This document shows, piece by piece, positions 35,491 through 46,749 of a stretch of DNA of 64,000 bases. A program made the translations under genes and the position numbers. Numbering within the stretch: the first letter of the stretch is position 1; each line of letters begins with the position of its first letter. Below the pieces are notes generated by a model, which saw only the letters and a program-made list of their open reading frames with translations, did no database searches and was not told where the DNA came from. Source of the stretch: Actomonas aquatica (GTDB lineage Bacteria > Verrucomicrobiota > Verrucomicrobiia > Opitutales > Opitutaceae); contig NZ_CP139781.1 in NCBI RefSeq assembly GCF_019679435.2, positions 4,832,001 through 4,896,000 of the forward strand, given 5' to 3'.

Positions 35491-35979
35491 ATGAATTTGA
35501 AGCCCGAAACCCTGACCCGTATCGACGAGGTCATTACGCACTACCCGGAGAAGCGCAGCGGCACCCTGCCGTTGCTGCACCTCATCCAGGAGGACGTTGG
35601 TTACATTTCCGACGAGGCCATCGAGTGGATCGCCGCGAAGCTGGAGCTCCAGCCGATCAATGTCTACGAGGTCGTGACCTTCTACCCGATGTTCCGCCGC
35701 AAGCCCATTGGCCGGCGTCACATTCGGGTGTGCCGCACCCTGTCCTGCGCGCTCATGGGCGGCTACAAGACCTGCTCCAAGTTTGAGCAGGAGTTCAACA
35801 CCCACCGCGGCGAGGTTTCGCCCGATGGCGAGGTGACGATCGAGTTCGTCGAATGCCTCGCCAGCTGCGGCACCGCTCCGGTCGTCATGGTCGACGACGA
35901 GCTCCACGAGAACGTCGACGAGGCCAAGGCCAAGGAGATCGCCGACCAGATCAAAGCCGAGGCCGCCAAACGAGGATAA
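35491..35979 (+). CDS. nuoE: NADH-quinone oxidoreductase subunit E
   Basis: A 162-residue thioredoxin-like subunit of the NADH-dehydrogenase module carrying the [2Fe-2S] cluster N1a. The four cysteines are in VCRTLSCALMGG and ECLASCGTAPVVMVDD. The N-terminal helical part has YPEKRSGTLPLLHLIQED and YEVVTFYPMF, typical of the family. It begins 25 bases after nuoD and ends 5 bases before nuoF, so it is in the same operon. Confidence 0.95.
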   Translation: MNLKPETLTRIDEVITHYPEKRSGTLPLLHLIQEDVGYISDEAIEWIAAKLELQPINVYEVVTFYPMFRRKPIGRRHIRVCRTLSCALMGGYKTCSKFEQEFNTHRGEVSPDGEVTIEFVECLASCGTAPVVMVDDELHENVDEAKAKEIADQIKAEAAKRG

Positions 35980-35984
35980 GCACC

Positions 35985-37334
35985 ATGAGCGCACCCGAGC
36001 AGACCCGCATCATTTTCAAACACATCGACGAGGAGGGCTACTCCAACGACATCGCCTGCTACCAAAAGCACGGCGGTTACGAGATGCTCAAGCAGGCCGT
36101 CACGAAGAAGCCCGAAGACATCCGCGAGGAGGTCAAAAAGTCCGGCCTGCGCGGCCGCGGCGGCGCTGGTTTCTCCTGCGGCCTCAAGTGGTCCTTCGTC
36201 GACCGCAAGAGCGGCAAGCCGATCTACCTCATCGTCAACGCCGACGAGTCCGAGCCCGGCACTTTCAAGGACCGTTACATCATTCACCAGGACCCGCATC
36301 AGCTCATCGAAGGCACGATGATCTCCTGCTGGGCCAACGACGTGAAGCAGGCCTACATTTACATCCGCGGTGAATTCCCGGAAGGCGCCCGCATCCTCGA
36401 GAAGGCCATCCAGGAAGCCCGCGACGCTGGTTTCGTGGGCAAAAACATCCTCGGGACCGACTACTCCTGCGACATCTTCGTCCATCGCGGCGCCGGTGCC
36501 TACATCTGCGGCGAAGAGACCGGCCTCATCGAGTCCCTCGAAGGCAAACGCGCCAACCCGCGCATCAAGCCGCCTTACTTCCCGGCCGTGCTCGGCCTCT
36601 ACCAGTGCCCGACCATCGTGAACAACGTGGAGACGCTCTGCCACGTGAAGCACATCATGGACATGGGCGCCGACGAATACCTCAAGATCGGCACGCCCAA
36701 CAACACCGGCACCCGCATCCTTTGCGTCTCCGGCCACGTCAAGAAGCCCGGTTATTACGAGTTCGCCTGCGGTGACGTGACCCTGGGGCAACTGCTCTAC
36801 GACGTCTGCGGTGGTCCGCGCGAAGGCCGCACCTTCAAGGCTGTCATCCCCGGTGGTTCTTCGGCCAAGATCCTGCGCTTTGGCGAGAAGTTCACCCTCA
36901 AGAACAAGGATGGTTCGACCCGTGAGATCGGCGTTGAAGACATCCCGATGGACTTCGACACCCTCGCCGCCTGCGGCACCATGGGTGGTTCCGGTGGCGT
37001 CATCGTGATGGATGACTCCGTCAACATCGTCGAGGCCCTCGCCAACATCAACGCGTTCTACTCCCATGAGAGCTGCGGCCAGTGCACGCCCTGCCGCGAA
37101 GGCTCCCTGTGGATGAAGAAAATCTCCTCCCGCATGGTCCACGGCGACGCCCGCCCCGAGGACGGCGAACTGCTCAAGAGCGTCGCCGACCAGATCGCCG
37201 GCCGCACCATTTGCGCCTTTGGTGAAGCCTGCTCCTGGCCGACCCAAAGCTACGTCCTTAAATTCGGCGACGAGTTCAAAGCCTATCCTGAGGCCAAAAA
37301 GAACAAGTCCGCCGACGCCCTCGAACTCATCTGA
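35985..37334 (+). CDS. nuoF: NADH-quinone oxidoreductase subunit F
   Basis: A 449-residue subunit that binds NADH and FMN and holds the [4Fe-4S] cluster N3. The glycine-rich loop is GLRGRGGAGFSCGLKW, and VNADESEPGTFKDRYI contacts FMN. The N3 ligands are in SCGQCTPCREGSLW and the later cysteine in CAFGEACSWP. The ATG at 35985 lies 5 bases after nuoE and gives the standard length; longer frames upstream run through nuoE and are not real. Confidence 0.96.
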   Translation: MSAPEQTRIIFKHIDEEGYSNDIACYQKHGGYEMLKQAVTKKPEDIREEVKKSGLRGRGGAGFSCGLKWSFVDRKSGKPIYLIVNADESEPGTFKDRYIIHQDPHQLIEGTMISCWANDVKQAYIYIRGEFPEGARILEKAIQEARDAGFVGKNILGTDYSCDIFVHRGAGAYICGEETGLIESLEGKRANPRIKPPYFPAVLGLYQCPTIVNNVETLCHVKHIMDMGADEYLKIGTPNNTGTRILCVSGHVKKPGYYEFACGDVTLGQLLYDVCGGPREGRTFKAVIPGGSSAKILRFGEKFTLKNKDGSTREIGVEDIPMDFDTLAACGTMGGSGGVIVMDDSVNIVEALANINAFYSHESCGQCTPCREGSLWMKKISSRMVHGDARPEDGELLKSVADQIAGRTICAFGEACSWPTQSYVLKFGDEFKAYPEAKKNKSADALELI

Positions 37335-37354
37335 GCCGATCCCGTTTTTCCGCA

Positions 37355-39052
<1,698 letters not shown>

Positions 39053-39062
39053 AACCTGAGCC

Positions 39063-40226
39063 ATGAGTGAGTTCTACTTCAGTCTTCCCCTCCTGCTCCG
39101 CCTCGCCCTCCAAGGCGTCGCGGTGATTGCAGTGCTGTTCCCGCTGGCGGGCGCCTGCTCCATGGCTGAGCGCAAGGTGTCGGCCTGGATTCAGGGCCGT
39201 CCCGGCCCCAGTCGCGCCATCGTGCCGTGGCTGGCCTGGATCCCGGGCATCGGGTTCCTGCAGCGCCTGGGCGTGTTCCACTTCACCGCCGACGGCGGCA
39301 AGATGTTCCTTAAGGAGGACGTCATTCCGGGGCACGTGAACAAGTTCTACTATTACCTCGCGCCCCTCGTGGCCGTCGTGCCGGCGCTGTGCACCGTGGT
39401 GTTTGTGCCTTTCGGCGCCTATTGGGATGCGGCGACCGCGATGATGAAGCCCATCATCCTCGCCAATACCGATATCGGCATCCTGGCCGTTTTCGCGGTG
39501 AGTTCCCTGGGCGTCTATTCGCTCATTCTCGCCGGTTGGGCCTCCAACTCGAAGTATCCCTTCCTCGGTGGCGTGCGTGCCTCCGCGCAGCTCATCTCCT
39601 ACGAGCTGTCGATGACTCTCTCGATCCTGCCGGTCTTCCTGTGGGTCAACGTCCCCGGAGGTGAGGGCACCCTCAGCCTCTTTGCGGTGGTCGAGGCGCA
39701 GACGCAGCCGGGCTTCTTCGGTGGCATGTGGAACATCTTCCTCATGCCCCTGAGCGCCTTCATCTTCATGGTTGCGCTCTTTGCTGAGACCAATCGCCAG
39801 CCCTTCGATATGCCGGAATCCGAGGCCGACCTCGTGGGCGGTTTCCACACCGAATACGGTGAACTTAAGTGGGGCCTCTTTTTCGTGGCCGAATACGCTC
39901 ACATGTTCATCGGTTCCGGCGTCTTCATGATTCTCTTCTGCGGTGGTTGGAATCCGCTGCCGTGGGTCTCGCTGGCCGACCTGCTCGGCTGGCTCGGCGG
40001 CTTCGCGCCGATCTTCCTCAACCCGGTCGTCAGCGGCCTCATCGCCATCGGCATCTTTCTGGCGAAGCTCATCTTCTCGATCTTCGTCTTCATGTGGGTG
40101 CGCTGGACCTTGCCGCGCTTCCGCTACGACCAAGTCATGAAGATGGGTTGGCAGAAACTCCTGCCCCTCTCCATCGGCAACCTCATCTTCTACGCGATCG
40201 CCATCGCGATCATCGAACGCAGCTAA
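39063..40226 (+). CDS. nuoH: NADH-quinone oxidoreductase subunit H
   Basis: A 387-residue membrane subunit next to the quinone site, with about eight to nine hydrophobic helices. The conserved loop is MAERKVSAWIQGRPGPSRA (family pattern ERK----Q-R-GP), and AETNRQPFDMPESEADLVGG is the strongly conserved acidic loop, here at about residues 240-259. Some loops are a little longer than in E. coli NuoH (325 residues). Starts 10 bases after nuoG. Confidence 0.96.
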   Translation: MSEFYFSLPLLLRLALQGVAVIAVLFPLAGACSMAERKVSAWIQGRPGPSRAIVPWLAWIPGIGFLQRLGVFHFTADGGKMFLKEDVIPGHVNKFYYYLAPLVAVVPALCTVVFVPFGAYWDAATAMMKPIILANTDIGILAVFAVSSLGVYSLILAGWASNSKYPFLGGVRASAQLISYELSMTLSILPVFLWVNVPGGEGTLSLFAVVEAQTQPGFFGGMWNIFLMPLSAFIFMVALFAETNRQPFDMPESEADLVGGFHTEYGELKWGLFFVAEYAHMFIGSGVFMILFCGGWNPLPWVSLADLLGWLGGFAPIFLNPVVSGLIAIGIFLAKLIFSIFVFMWVRWTLPRFRYDQVMKMGWQKLLPLSIGNLIFYAIAIAIIERS

Positions 40227-40250
40227 CCGCAGCCACCGGCCCTTTCTGCC

Positions 40251-40793
40251 ATGTCTTTCAAAACCGTCGAACGCAAGCCGCTCACCCTCGCTGAGCGCAC
40301 CTACATCCCGCAGATTCTGGGCGGGATGAAGACCACGTTCAAACACCTCGTGAAGCCCAAGGAGACCCTCGAGTATCCCGAGGCGCGTCCCGCGATCCTG
40401 CCTGGCTACCGTGGTGTGCCCACGCTGGTGATGGATCCTAACGGCCGCGAGAAGTGCGTGTCCTGCCAGCTCTGCGAATTCGTTTGCCCGCCCAAAGCCA
40501 TCCGCATCAAGCCGGGTGAGATCGCGGCCGAATCCACCAACGCCCATGTCGAGAAGGCTCCCGAGGAGTTCGATATCGATATGCTGCGCTGCATCTACTG
40601 CGGCCTCTGCCAGGAAGTCTGCCCCGAGGAGGCGATCTGGCTGCAGAACGTCTTTTCCGTTTCCGGCTACTCCCGCGACGAGATGGTCAATAACAAGCAG
40701 CGCCTCTACGAACTCGGCGGCACGCTGCCCGACCAACACTTCAAGTGGGACAAGAAAAAGGCGGCTGAGGAAGCCGGCAACGACGCCCACTAA
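40251..40793 (+). CDS. nuoI: NADH-quinone oxidoreductase subunit I
   Basis: A 180-residue ferredoxin-like subunit holding clusters N6a and N6b. Both eight-cysteine motifs are present: CVSCQLCEFVCPPKAI and CIYCGLCQEVCPEEAI. RGVPTLVMDPNGREKC precedes the first. It passes electrons from NuoG towards NuoB. Its stop codon is followed by a 118-base repeat-rich gap, the only sizeable break in the operon. Confidence 0.96.
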   Translation: MSFKTVERKPLTLAERTYIPQILGGMKTTFKHLVKPKETLEYPEARPAILPGYRGVPTLVMDPNGREKCVSCQLCEFVCPPKAIRIKPGEIAAESTNAHVEKAPEEFDIDMLRCIYCGLCQEVCPEEAIWLQNVFSVSGYSRDEMVNNKQRLYELGGTLPDQHFKWDKKKAAEEAGNDAH

Positions 40794-40911
40794 AAACGCT
40801 GAAAAGCTGAAAAACTAAAAAGCTAAAAGCTATCGGCTCCGACCCCCTCCACTTCATTTCCAGCAATCTGTTTCAGAATTTCAGATTCCAGCGTTTCAGC
40901 TTTTTCCGCCC
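40794..40911. repeat. Inverted CTGAAA repeat element inside the nuo operon
   Basis: AT-rich compared with its surroundings. The left end (40794-40830) reads as repeated CGCTGAAA/AGCTGAAA/AGCTAAAA units; the right end (40864-40907) carries TTTCAGAAT/TTTCAGATT/GTTTCAGCTTTTT units, the same words on the other strand. Together they can fold into a long imperfect hairpin in the mRNA between nuoI and nuoJ. It resembles dispersed intergenic repeats. Confidence 0.7.
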
Positions 40912-41430
40912 ATGGCAGACATCCTGTTCCACATCTTCGCAGTCCTGATCGTGCTCAGCTCGATCATGGTGGTGTTGAACCACAACGCGGTGAACTCCGC
41001 TTTATGGTTCCTACTCGGCCTCGTGGGCGTATCCGCGATGTTCGTGCTGCTCGACGCGTTCCTCTTGGCGGCGCTCATGATCCTCGTCTATGCCGGCGCG
41101 GTCGTGGCGCTGTTCCTCTTCATCATCATGCTGCTCGACATGCAGGGTGGTGAACGCCCGCCGTTCTCCAAGCCCACCGCGGTCGCCGCCGTCATCGGCT
41201 CCGGTCTGTTGGTGGTCTGCGTGATGACCTTCGTGCGCGGTGCGATGGCCCTGCCCAAGACCAGCGCCGAGCAGGTCCCGGCTTACGGTGCCACCCTCAA
41301 GAACTACGCCGACCAACTCTTCACCACCTACCTCCTGCCCGTGCAGGTCGTCGGTTTCCTGCTCCTCATCGCCATGCTGGGTGTGATCGTGCTCTCCAAG
41401 AAATTTGAAGGACTGGAGGACGTGAAATGA
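40912..41430 (+). CDS. nuoJ: NADH-quinone oxidoreductase subunit J
   Basis: A 172-residue membrane subunit with five predicted hydrophobic helices. The family's strongest feature is helix 3, [20 protein letters not shown] (about residues 55-74), which takes part in proton-path switching. The C-terminus ends [18 protein letters not shown] before a short tail. Its stop overlaps the nuoK start (ATGA at 41427-41430), so the two are coupled. Confidence 0.94.
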   Translation: MADILFHIFAVLIVLSSIMVVLNHNAVNSALWFLLGLVGVSAMFVLLDAFLLAALMILVYAGAVVALFLFIIMLLDMQGGERPPFSKPTAVAAVIGSGLLVVCVMTFVRGAMALPKTSAEQVPAYGATLKNYADQLFTTYLLPVQVVGFLLLIAMLGVIVLSKKFEGLEDVK

Positions 41431-41732
41431 CCATCGGACTCACCGAATATCTCGTCCTCTCCGCCATTGTTTTCGCCATCGGGTTTGTGGGTGTGCTCAT
41501 CCGCAAGAACACCCTGGTGATCTACATGTGCCTCGAGCTCATGCTCGTCGCCTCCACCATCGCGCTCGTCGCCTTCTCGCGCTTCAACGGCACGATGGAC
41601 GGCAACGTCTTCGTCTTCTTCATCCTTACCGTCGCCGCTGCCGAAGTGGCGGTCGGTCTCGCCATCATTGTCGCGCTCTTCCGCCGTCGTCAGACCGTGC
41701 AGGTTGAGAAGCTCAACGCGCTCAAGAACTGA
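41427..41732 (+). CDS. nuoK: NADH-quinone oxidoreductase subunit K
   Basis: A 101-residue membrane subunit of three helices. The conserved membrane glutamates are in [11 protein letters not shown] (helix 2) and in [19 protein letters not shown] (helix 3), part of the proton channel. The length equals the family norm of about 100 residues. Start overlaps nuoJ by four bases; nuoL follows after 5 bases. Confidence 0.95.
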   Translation: MTIGLTEYLVLSAIVFAIGFVGVLIRKNTLVIYMCLELMLVASTIALVAFSRFNGTMDGNVFVFFILTVAAAEVAVGLAIIVALFRRRQTVQVEKLNALKN

Positions 41733-41737
41733 TCGCC

Positions 41738-43612
41738 ATGGAGTCCAGCCAACTCGCTCTCATTTCCCTGCTGACGCCGCTCGTTTCGGCGACGGTCATC
41801 GCGCTGTTTTTGCGGCGCGCCGGGGCGCTCGCGTCCTACCTCTCGACGGCCGCGGCCGCCGTGACGATGGTCACCGCGCTCATGCTCGCTTACGGCGGTC
41901 ATCGCTTCGATGACTCCCATGAGTGGTTCGCCCTCGGGGATTTCACCCTCTCGCTCGGCATCAAGTTCGATGACCTCGCCGCTCTCATGCTCAGCATCGT
42001 GGGTGTCGTCGGCTTCTGCGTGCACCTCTTCTCGCTCGGTTACATGAACGACGACGACTCCAAGGCCCGCTTTTTCGGCGGTCTGTCGATCTTCATGTTC
42101 TCCATGATCGGGATCGTCTTCGCAGACAATCTCTTCATGATGTTCATCTTCTGGGAGTTGGTCGGTTTCAGCTCCTACCTGCTGATCAACCACTACTGCC
42201 TCAAGCAGTCCGCGGCCGATGCCTCGAAGAAGGCCTTCATCGTCAACCGCGTGGGTGACTTCGGTTTCCTCCTCGGCATCCTCATGTGCTACTGGCACTT
42301 CGACACGGTGACCCTCAGCGAGCTGCCCGACGCCATCGCCGGGGGCAAGCCGCTCATCGCTGCGATTCCGCTGCTGCTTTTCTGCGGTGCGGTCGGCAAG
42401 TCGGCCCAGATGCCGCTGCACGTGTGGCTGCCGGACGCCATGGAAGGTCCGACCCCGGTGTCGGCCCTCATCCATGCCGCCACCATGGTTGCTGCCGGTA
42501 TCTACATGCTGTGCCGCATCGAGGTGCTGATGGTCGCGCAAGCCCTGCAGGTCATCATGTGGGTCGGCACGGTCACCGCCCTTTACGCCGCCCTCTGCGC
42601 CATCGTGCAGAGCGACATCAAGAAGGTGCTGGCCTACTCCACGCTGTCCCAGCTCGGCTACATGGTCGCCGCCTTCGGCCTGGGTTCGCTCGCCACTGAG
42701 CATGACGGCCACGAGGTGCTCATCTCCGCCGGTGTCGGCGCCGCGATGTTCCACCTCACCACCCACGCCTTCTTCAAGGCGCTCATGTTCCTCGGTTCCG
42801 GTTCCGTCATCCACGGCTGCCACCACGAGCAGAACATCTTCAAGATGGGTGGCCTGCTGAAGAAGATGCCGATCACGGGCATCACCTTCACCATCGGCGT
42901 GCTGGCCATCTCCGGTTTGCCCTTCATCTCCGGTTTCTTCTCCAAAGACGCCATCCTGCATCTCGCGCAGGTTAAGAGCACGCCGGTCTTCGCCATCCTC
43001 GTCTTCACCGCGGTGCTCACCACCTTCTACATGGTGCGCATGTGGCGTATCACCTTCCTGGGCACGACGCGCAGCGAGGCCGCGTCCCACGCGCATGAAA
43101 GTGGGCTCACCATGACGGTGCCGCTCATCGTGCTGGCAGTCCTGTCCCTCTTCGGCGGTTACACCCACGGCGGCCTCGGTTTCATCTACGGTCACAGCTT
43201 CGACGGCGTCTGGTCGCAGATCCCGCACGCCGAGGGCGCGAGCGTTTACATCATGTCGCTCGCCATCATCGCCATCGGTGCAGGCCTGGCCTTCGCGCTC
43301 TACAAGCCGAGTGAGACCGACGGTCTCGCCGCCAAGGCCCCCGGTCTCTTCACCGGCCTCACCATGGTCAAGGAAGCGCCCGACACCGCCTACAACTATT
43401 ACGTCGGCAAGATCCAGGATCGCTTCGCGATGCTGCTGAACTTCCTCGAACAAATCTTCCTCGCCGGTCTCATCATCCGCGGACTGGCCGGAGTGGTGGG
43501 TCTATTCGGTCTCGGCGCCCGTGCGCTGCACACCGGTAACCTGCACGCCTACATTTATTGGTTCCTGCTCGGAGCGGTCGCGCTCTGGGGCTTCGCGGGA
43601 GGGCTTTTCTGA
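41738..43612 (+). CDS. nuoL: NADH-quinone oxidoreductase subunit L
   Basis: A 624-residue antiporter-like proton-pumping subunit with about fifteen hydrophobic helices. Conserved features include FIFWELVGFSSYLLINHY (the helix-5 glutamate), GKSAQMPLHVWLPDAMEGPT (lysine and proline loop) and the later lysine in THAFFKALMFLGSG. The C-terminal part carries the long lateral helix region. Its stop overlaps the nuoM start by one base (TGATG). Confidence 0.96.
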   Translation: MESSQLALISLLTPLVSATVIALFLRRAGALASYLSTAAAAVTMVTALMLAYGGHRFDDSHEWFALGDFTLSLGIKFDDLAALMLSIVGVVGFCVHLFSLGYMNDDDSKARFFGGLSIFMFSMIGIVFADNLFMMFIFWELVGFSSYLLINHYCLKQSAADASKKAFIVNRVGDFGFLLGILMCYWHFDTVTLSELPDAIAGGKPLIAAIPLLLFCGAVGKSAQMPLHVWLPDAMEGPTPVSALIHAATMVAAGIYMLCRIEVLMVAQALQVIMWVGTVTALYAALCAIVQSDIKKVLAYSTLSQLGYMVAAFGLGSLATEHDGHEVLISAGVGAAMFHLTTHAFFKALMFLGSGSVIHGCHHEQNIFKMGGLLKKMPITGITFTIGVLAISGLPFISGFFSKDAILHLAQVKSTPVFAILVFTAVLTTFYMVRMWRITFLGTTRSEAASHAHESGLTMTVPLIVLAVLSLFGGYTHGGLGFIYGHSFDGVWSQIPHAEGASVYIMSLAIIAIGAGLAFALYKPSETDGLAAKAPGLFTGLTMVKEAPDTAYNYYVGKIQDRFAMLLNFLEQIFLAGLIIRGLAGVVGLFGLGARALHTGNLHAYIYWFLLGAVALWGFAGGLF

Positions 43613-45150
43613 TGCAAAGTTTCGATATCCTGTTGTTCGCGATTATGTCGCCGCTGGCCCTCGCGCTGGCGATGGCGCTCGGTCTGCCTGAAGGACTGGG
43701 CAAGAAACTCGCCTACGTGGCCTTTGCGCTGCCGGCCCTCGCCGGTCTCTGCGCCTGGTATCGTTTTGCCGGTGCGCCCACCGAGGGCGGTTATGCCTTC
43801 CTCACCAGCTACAACACTGGCCTGTCCAACATGGGCATTCAGCTCACGCTGGGCCTCAACGGCATCTCCCTGCCGCTCTTCGTGATGGCTGGCTTGGTCG
43901 GTCTCGCGGCCGGTCTCTACGCGCTGCAGTCCGCCGCCGAGCGGCTCAACACCTACATCATGCTGCTCCTTATCATGCAGGGCGGTCTGATGGGCGTGTT
44001 CGCCAGCGTGGACGTGTTCTTCTTCTACTTCTTCCACGAACTCGCCCTCATCCCGACCTTCATCATGGTCGGCATCTGGGGTGGTCGGGACCGCAACTAC
44101 GCGGCCATGAAGATGACGATTTACCTGACCGTCGGCGCCATGCTTTCGCTGATCGGTCTCATCGCCATCTACTACCAGAGCGGCGCGAAGACCTTCGACA
44201 TGATCGCGCTGCGCGCGGCCATCGCCGAGCATGGTCTCTCCACCGTCGCCCAGCAGAACATCTTCGGTCTGCTCATGTTCGGCTTCGGCGTGCTGGTCTC
44301 GCTCTGGCCGCTGCACACCTGGGCTCCGCTCGGCTACGGCGCGGCGCCGAGCTCGGTCGCCATGCTGCACGCTGGCGTGCTCAAGAAGTTTGGTCTCTAC
44401 GGCCTCATCCAAGTGGCGCTGCCTTTGCTCCCGCAGGGCGCCAGCCACTGGGCCACGATCCTCGCCGTGCTCGCGGTGGTCGGTAACGTCGTCGTCGTTG
44501 GTATCATCACGATCGCGCAGAAGGACCTCAAACAGCTCGTCGGTTACAGTTCGGTCATGCACATGGGTTATGCCTTCCTCGGCATCGCCTGCATCTCGAC
44601 CATCGGTATCGGTGGTGTGGTCTTCATGATGGTGGCGCACGGTTTCTCCGCCGCGCTGCTCTTCCTGCTCTCGACCAGCATCTACCACCGCACCCAGACC
44701 TTCGACCTCGATGAAATGGGTGGTCTGGTGAAACACGCGCCGGTGCTCTCCGCCTTCTTCGTCGCCGCCACGCTGGCCAGCATCGGCCTGCCGGGCTTTG
44801 CCAACTTCTGGGGCGAGCTCACGATCTTCGTGGCTGCCTGGAAGAGCTTCCCGACGCTAACGGTGCTCTCCGTCACTGGCATCATCATCTCTGCCATCTA
44901 CGGCCTGCGCGCTGCCGCCAAGGTCTTCTTTGGTCCGCAGACCGAAGCCTTCGACAAGGTGCTGGCGGAAAAGCCGGCCACCGACCTCAACTGGGCCGAA
45001 AAGCTGCCGGCGTTGCTCCTCCTCGCCGGACTGCTGGTCTTCGGTTTCTGGCCCAAGGCCTTCACCGCCCCGATCAACGACTCCGTCACCGAGATCTACG
45101 CCGCCGCCGCGGCGGTCACGCCCACCGACGCCGATGTCGCCCGCAACTGA
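43612..45150 (+). CDS. nuoM: NADH-quinone oxidoreductase subunit M
   Basis: A 512-residue antiporter-like proton-pumping subunit. The key glutamate lies in FFYFFHELALIPTFIMVGIWG, and the SLWPLHTWAPLGYGAAPSSV loop and GYSSVMHMGYAFLGIA are typical of NuoM. The ATG at 43612, overlapping the nuoL stop, gives the family length; an upstream ATG at 43558 lies inside nuoL and is rejected. Confidence 0.96.
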   Translation: MQSFDILLFAIMSPLALALAMALGLPEGLGKKLAYVAFALPALAGLCAWYRFAGAPTEGGYAFLTSYNTGLSNMGIQLTLGLNGISLPLFVMAGLVGLAAGLYALQSAAERLNTYIMLLLIMQGGLMGVFASVDVFFFYFFHELALIPTFIMVGIWGGRDRNYAAMKMTIYLTVGAMLSLIGLIAIYYQSGAKTFDMIALRAAIAEHGLSTVAQQNIFGLLMFGFGVLVSLWPLHTWAPLGYGAAPSSVAMLHAGVLKKFGLYGLIQVALPLLPQGASHWATILAVLAVVGNVVVVGIITIAQKDLKQLVGYSSVMHMGYAFLGIACISTIGIGGVVFMMVAHGFSAALLFLLSTSIYHRTQTFDLDEMGGLVKHAPVLSAFFVAATLASIGLPGFANFWGELTIFVAAWKSFPTLTVLSVTGIIISAIYGLRAAAKVFFGPQTEAFDKVLAEKPATDLNWAEKLPALLLLAGLLVFGFWPKAFTAPINDSVTEIYAAAAAVTPTDADVARN

Positions 45151-45189
45151 TCTGATTTCCTCCCGCTTCACGCCTGATTCGCCGCTGCG

Positions 45190-46710
45190 ATGAATTACAC
45201 CGAACTTCAACAAGCCGCCGCTTCCAACCAATGGCTCGCCATCGCGCCCGAGCTGATGGTCGCCTGCCTCGCGCTGCTGCTCCTCATCTTTGAGATCGTG
45301 CTGCCTAAGCAGAAGCACGACATCATCCCGACCCTGTCCATCGTCGGCCTGCTCGCCATCATCGGCGGCCTGATCATCAACTACAACACGGTCTTCCTTG
45401 GTCGCGAGACCTTCAACGGTCTGCTCAAGCACACCGGCACGGGACAGTTCATGCGGATGTTCTTCCTGCTCGCGGCCACCGGCGTGAGCGTGCTCGGCAC
45501 CGTGGCCCTCAAGCGCCAGAAGATGCCCAAGGTCGAGTTCTTCGCCATCACCCTCGTGGTGACCGCGGCGATGATGCTCCTGGCGCAGTCCAACCACTTC
45601 GTGATGCTCTTCGTGGCGCTCGAAACCATCACGGTCGGTTTCTACGTGCTGGTGAGCTACACCCGCACCAACCCGCTCTCTCTCGAAGCTGGTTTGAAGT
45701 ATCTCGTGATGGGCGCCCTCAGCTCGGCCATCCTGCTCTTCGGTATCGTGCTCCTTTACGGTGTGGCCGGTAACCCGGGCCTGCCGCAAAACACGGCGGA
45801 CGCCATGGGCTTCGAAAGCCTGCGCGCCTTCCTGTTGGCCAACCCCGACAACGTGCTGGCCTCCATCGGCATCGTGCTCGTGATCTCCGGTGTCGCCTTC
45901 AAGATCGGCGCGGTGCCGTTCCAGATCTGGATCCCCGATGTGTATCAAGGCGCCCCGACTCCCGTCACCGCCTTCCTCGCCATCGCCTCCAAGGCCGCCG
46001 GCTTCGCCATCCTGCTCACCCTCGTGAGCGTGTTCAGCCCCTACGCGGCGCTGGTCACCAAGGTGCTCACTGTCATGGCGATTGTGACCATCCTCTTCGG
46101 CAACATTGCCGCGCTCACCCAGCACAACGTGAAGCGCCTCATCGGTCTCTCCGGTGTCTCGCACGCCGGTTACCTGCTCATCGGCGTGGTCGCCGCCATG
46201 CACGTGCCCTTCGCCGTCGGTGCGATCTGCTTCTACCTCTTTGCCTACCTGCTGGCCTCGCTGGCCGTCTTCGGCGTGATGACTCACGTCTCGGGCGACG
46301 ACGACGCCGATCAGGACCTCGATCACTACGCCGACCTCGCCAAGGAATATCCCTTCCTCGGCGCCGTGCTCGGCGTGGGACTCGGTTCGCTCGCTGGCAT
46401 CCCGCCGCTGGCCGGCTTCATGGGTAAGCTGATGGTCTTCCTCGCCGCGTTTGAAGCCGGACTCTATCCGCTGCTCGCCGTCGCCATCGTCGGTGTGGTG
46501 CTCTCGATCTACTACTACTTCGGTTGGATCAAGGCCGCCTTCTTCCCGCAATGGCGTCCGCCGGTGTTTGAAGGGGATGACCCGATTCCCGAGCCCCCGC
46601 GCCAGCCGGTCGGCACGACCGCGCGTATCCTGCTCGCCACCGCCGCCCTCGCTTCGGTCTTCCTCGGTTTCTACCAAGGTCCGATCGGTGCCTGGCTCGG
46701 CCTCGGCTGA
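45190..46710 (+). CDS. nuoN: NADH-quinone oxidoreductase subunit N
   Basis: A 506-residue antiporter-like subunit, the last of the complex I set. The helix-5 glutamate is in HFVMLFVALETITVGFYVLV, the conserved lysine loop in FKIGAVPFQIWIPDVYQGAPTP (split by the proline), and GVSHAGYLLIGVVA is also typical. It ends 59 bases before a strong terminator that overlaps the start of the next gene. Confidence 0.96.
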   Translation: MNYTELQQAAASNQWLAIAPELMVACLALLLLIFEIVLPKQKHDIIPTLSIVGLLAIIGGLIINYNTVFLGRETFNGLLKHTGTGQFMRMFFLLAATGVSVLGTVALKRQKMPKVEFFAITLVVTAAMMLLAQSNHFVMLFVALETITVGFYVLVSYTRTNPLSLEAGLKYLVMGALSSAILLFGIVLLYGVAGNPGLPQNTADAMGFESLRAFLLANPDNVLASIGIVLVISGVAFKIGAVPFQIWIPDVYQGAPTPVTAFLAIASKAAGFAILLTLVSVFSPYAALVTKVLTVMAIVTILFGNIAALTQHNVKRLIGLSGVSHAGYLLIGVVAAMHVPFAVGAICFYLFAYLLASLAVFGVMTHVSGDDDADQDLDHYADLAKEYPFLGAVLGVGLGSLAGIPPLAGFMGKLMVFLAAFEAGLYPLLAVAIVGVVLSIYYYFGWIKAAFFPQWRPPVFEGDDPIPEPPRQPVGTTARILLATAALASVFLGFYQGPIGAWLGLG

Positions 46711-46749
46711 GGCGCTCGCTCACGCGCAACGCGTATCGCCTGACTCCCC

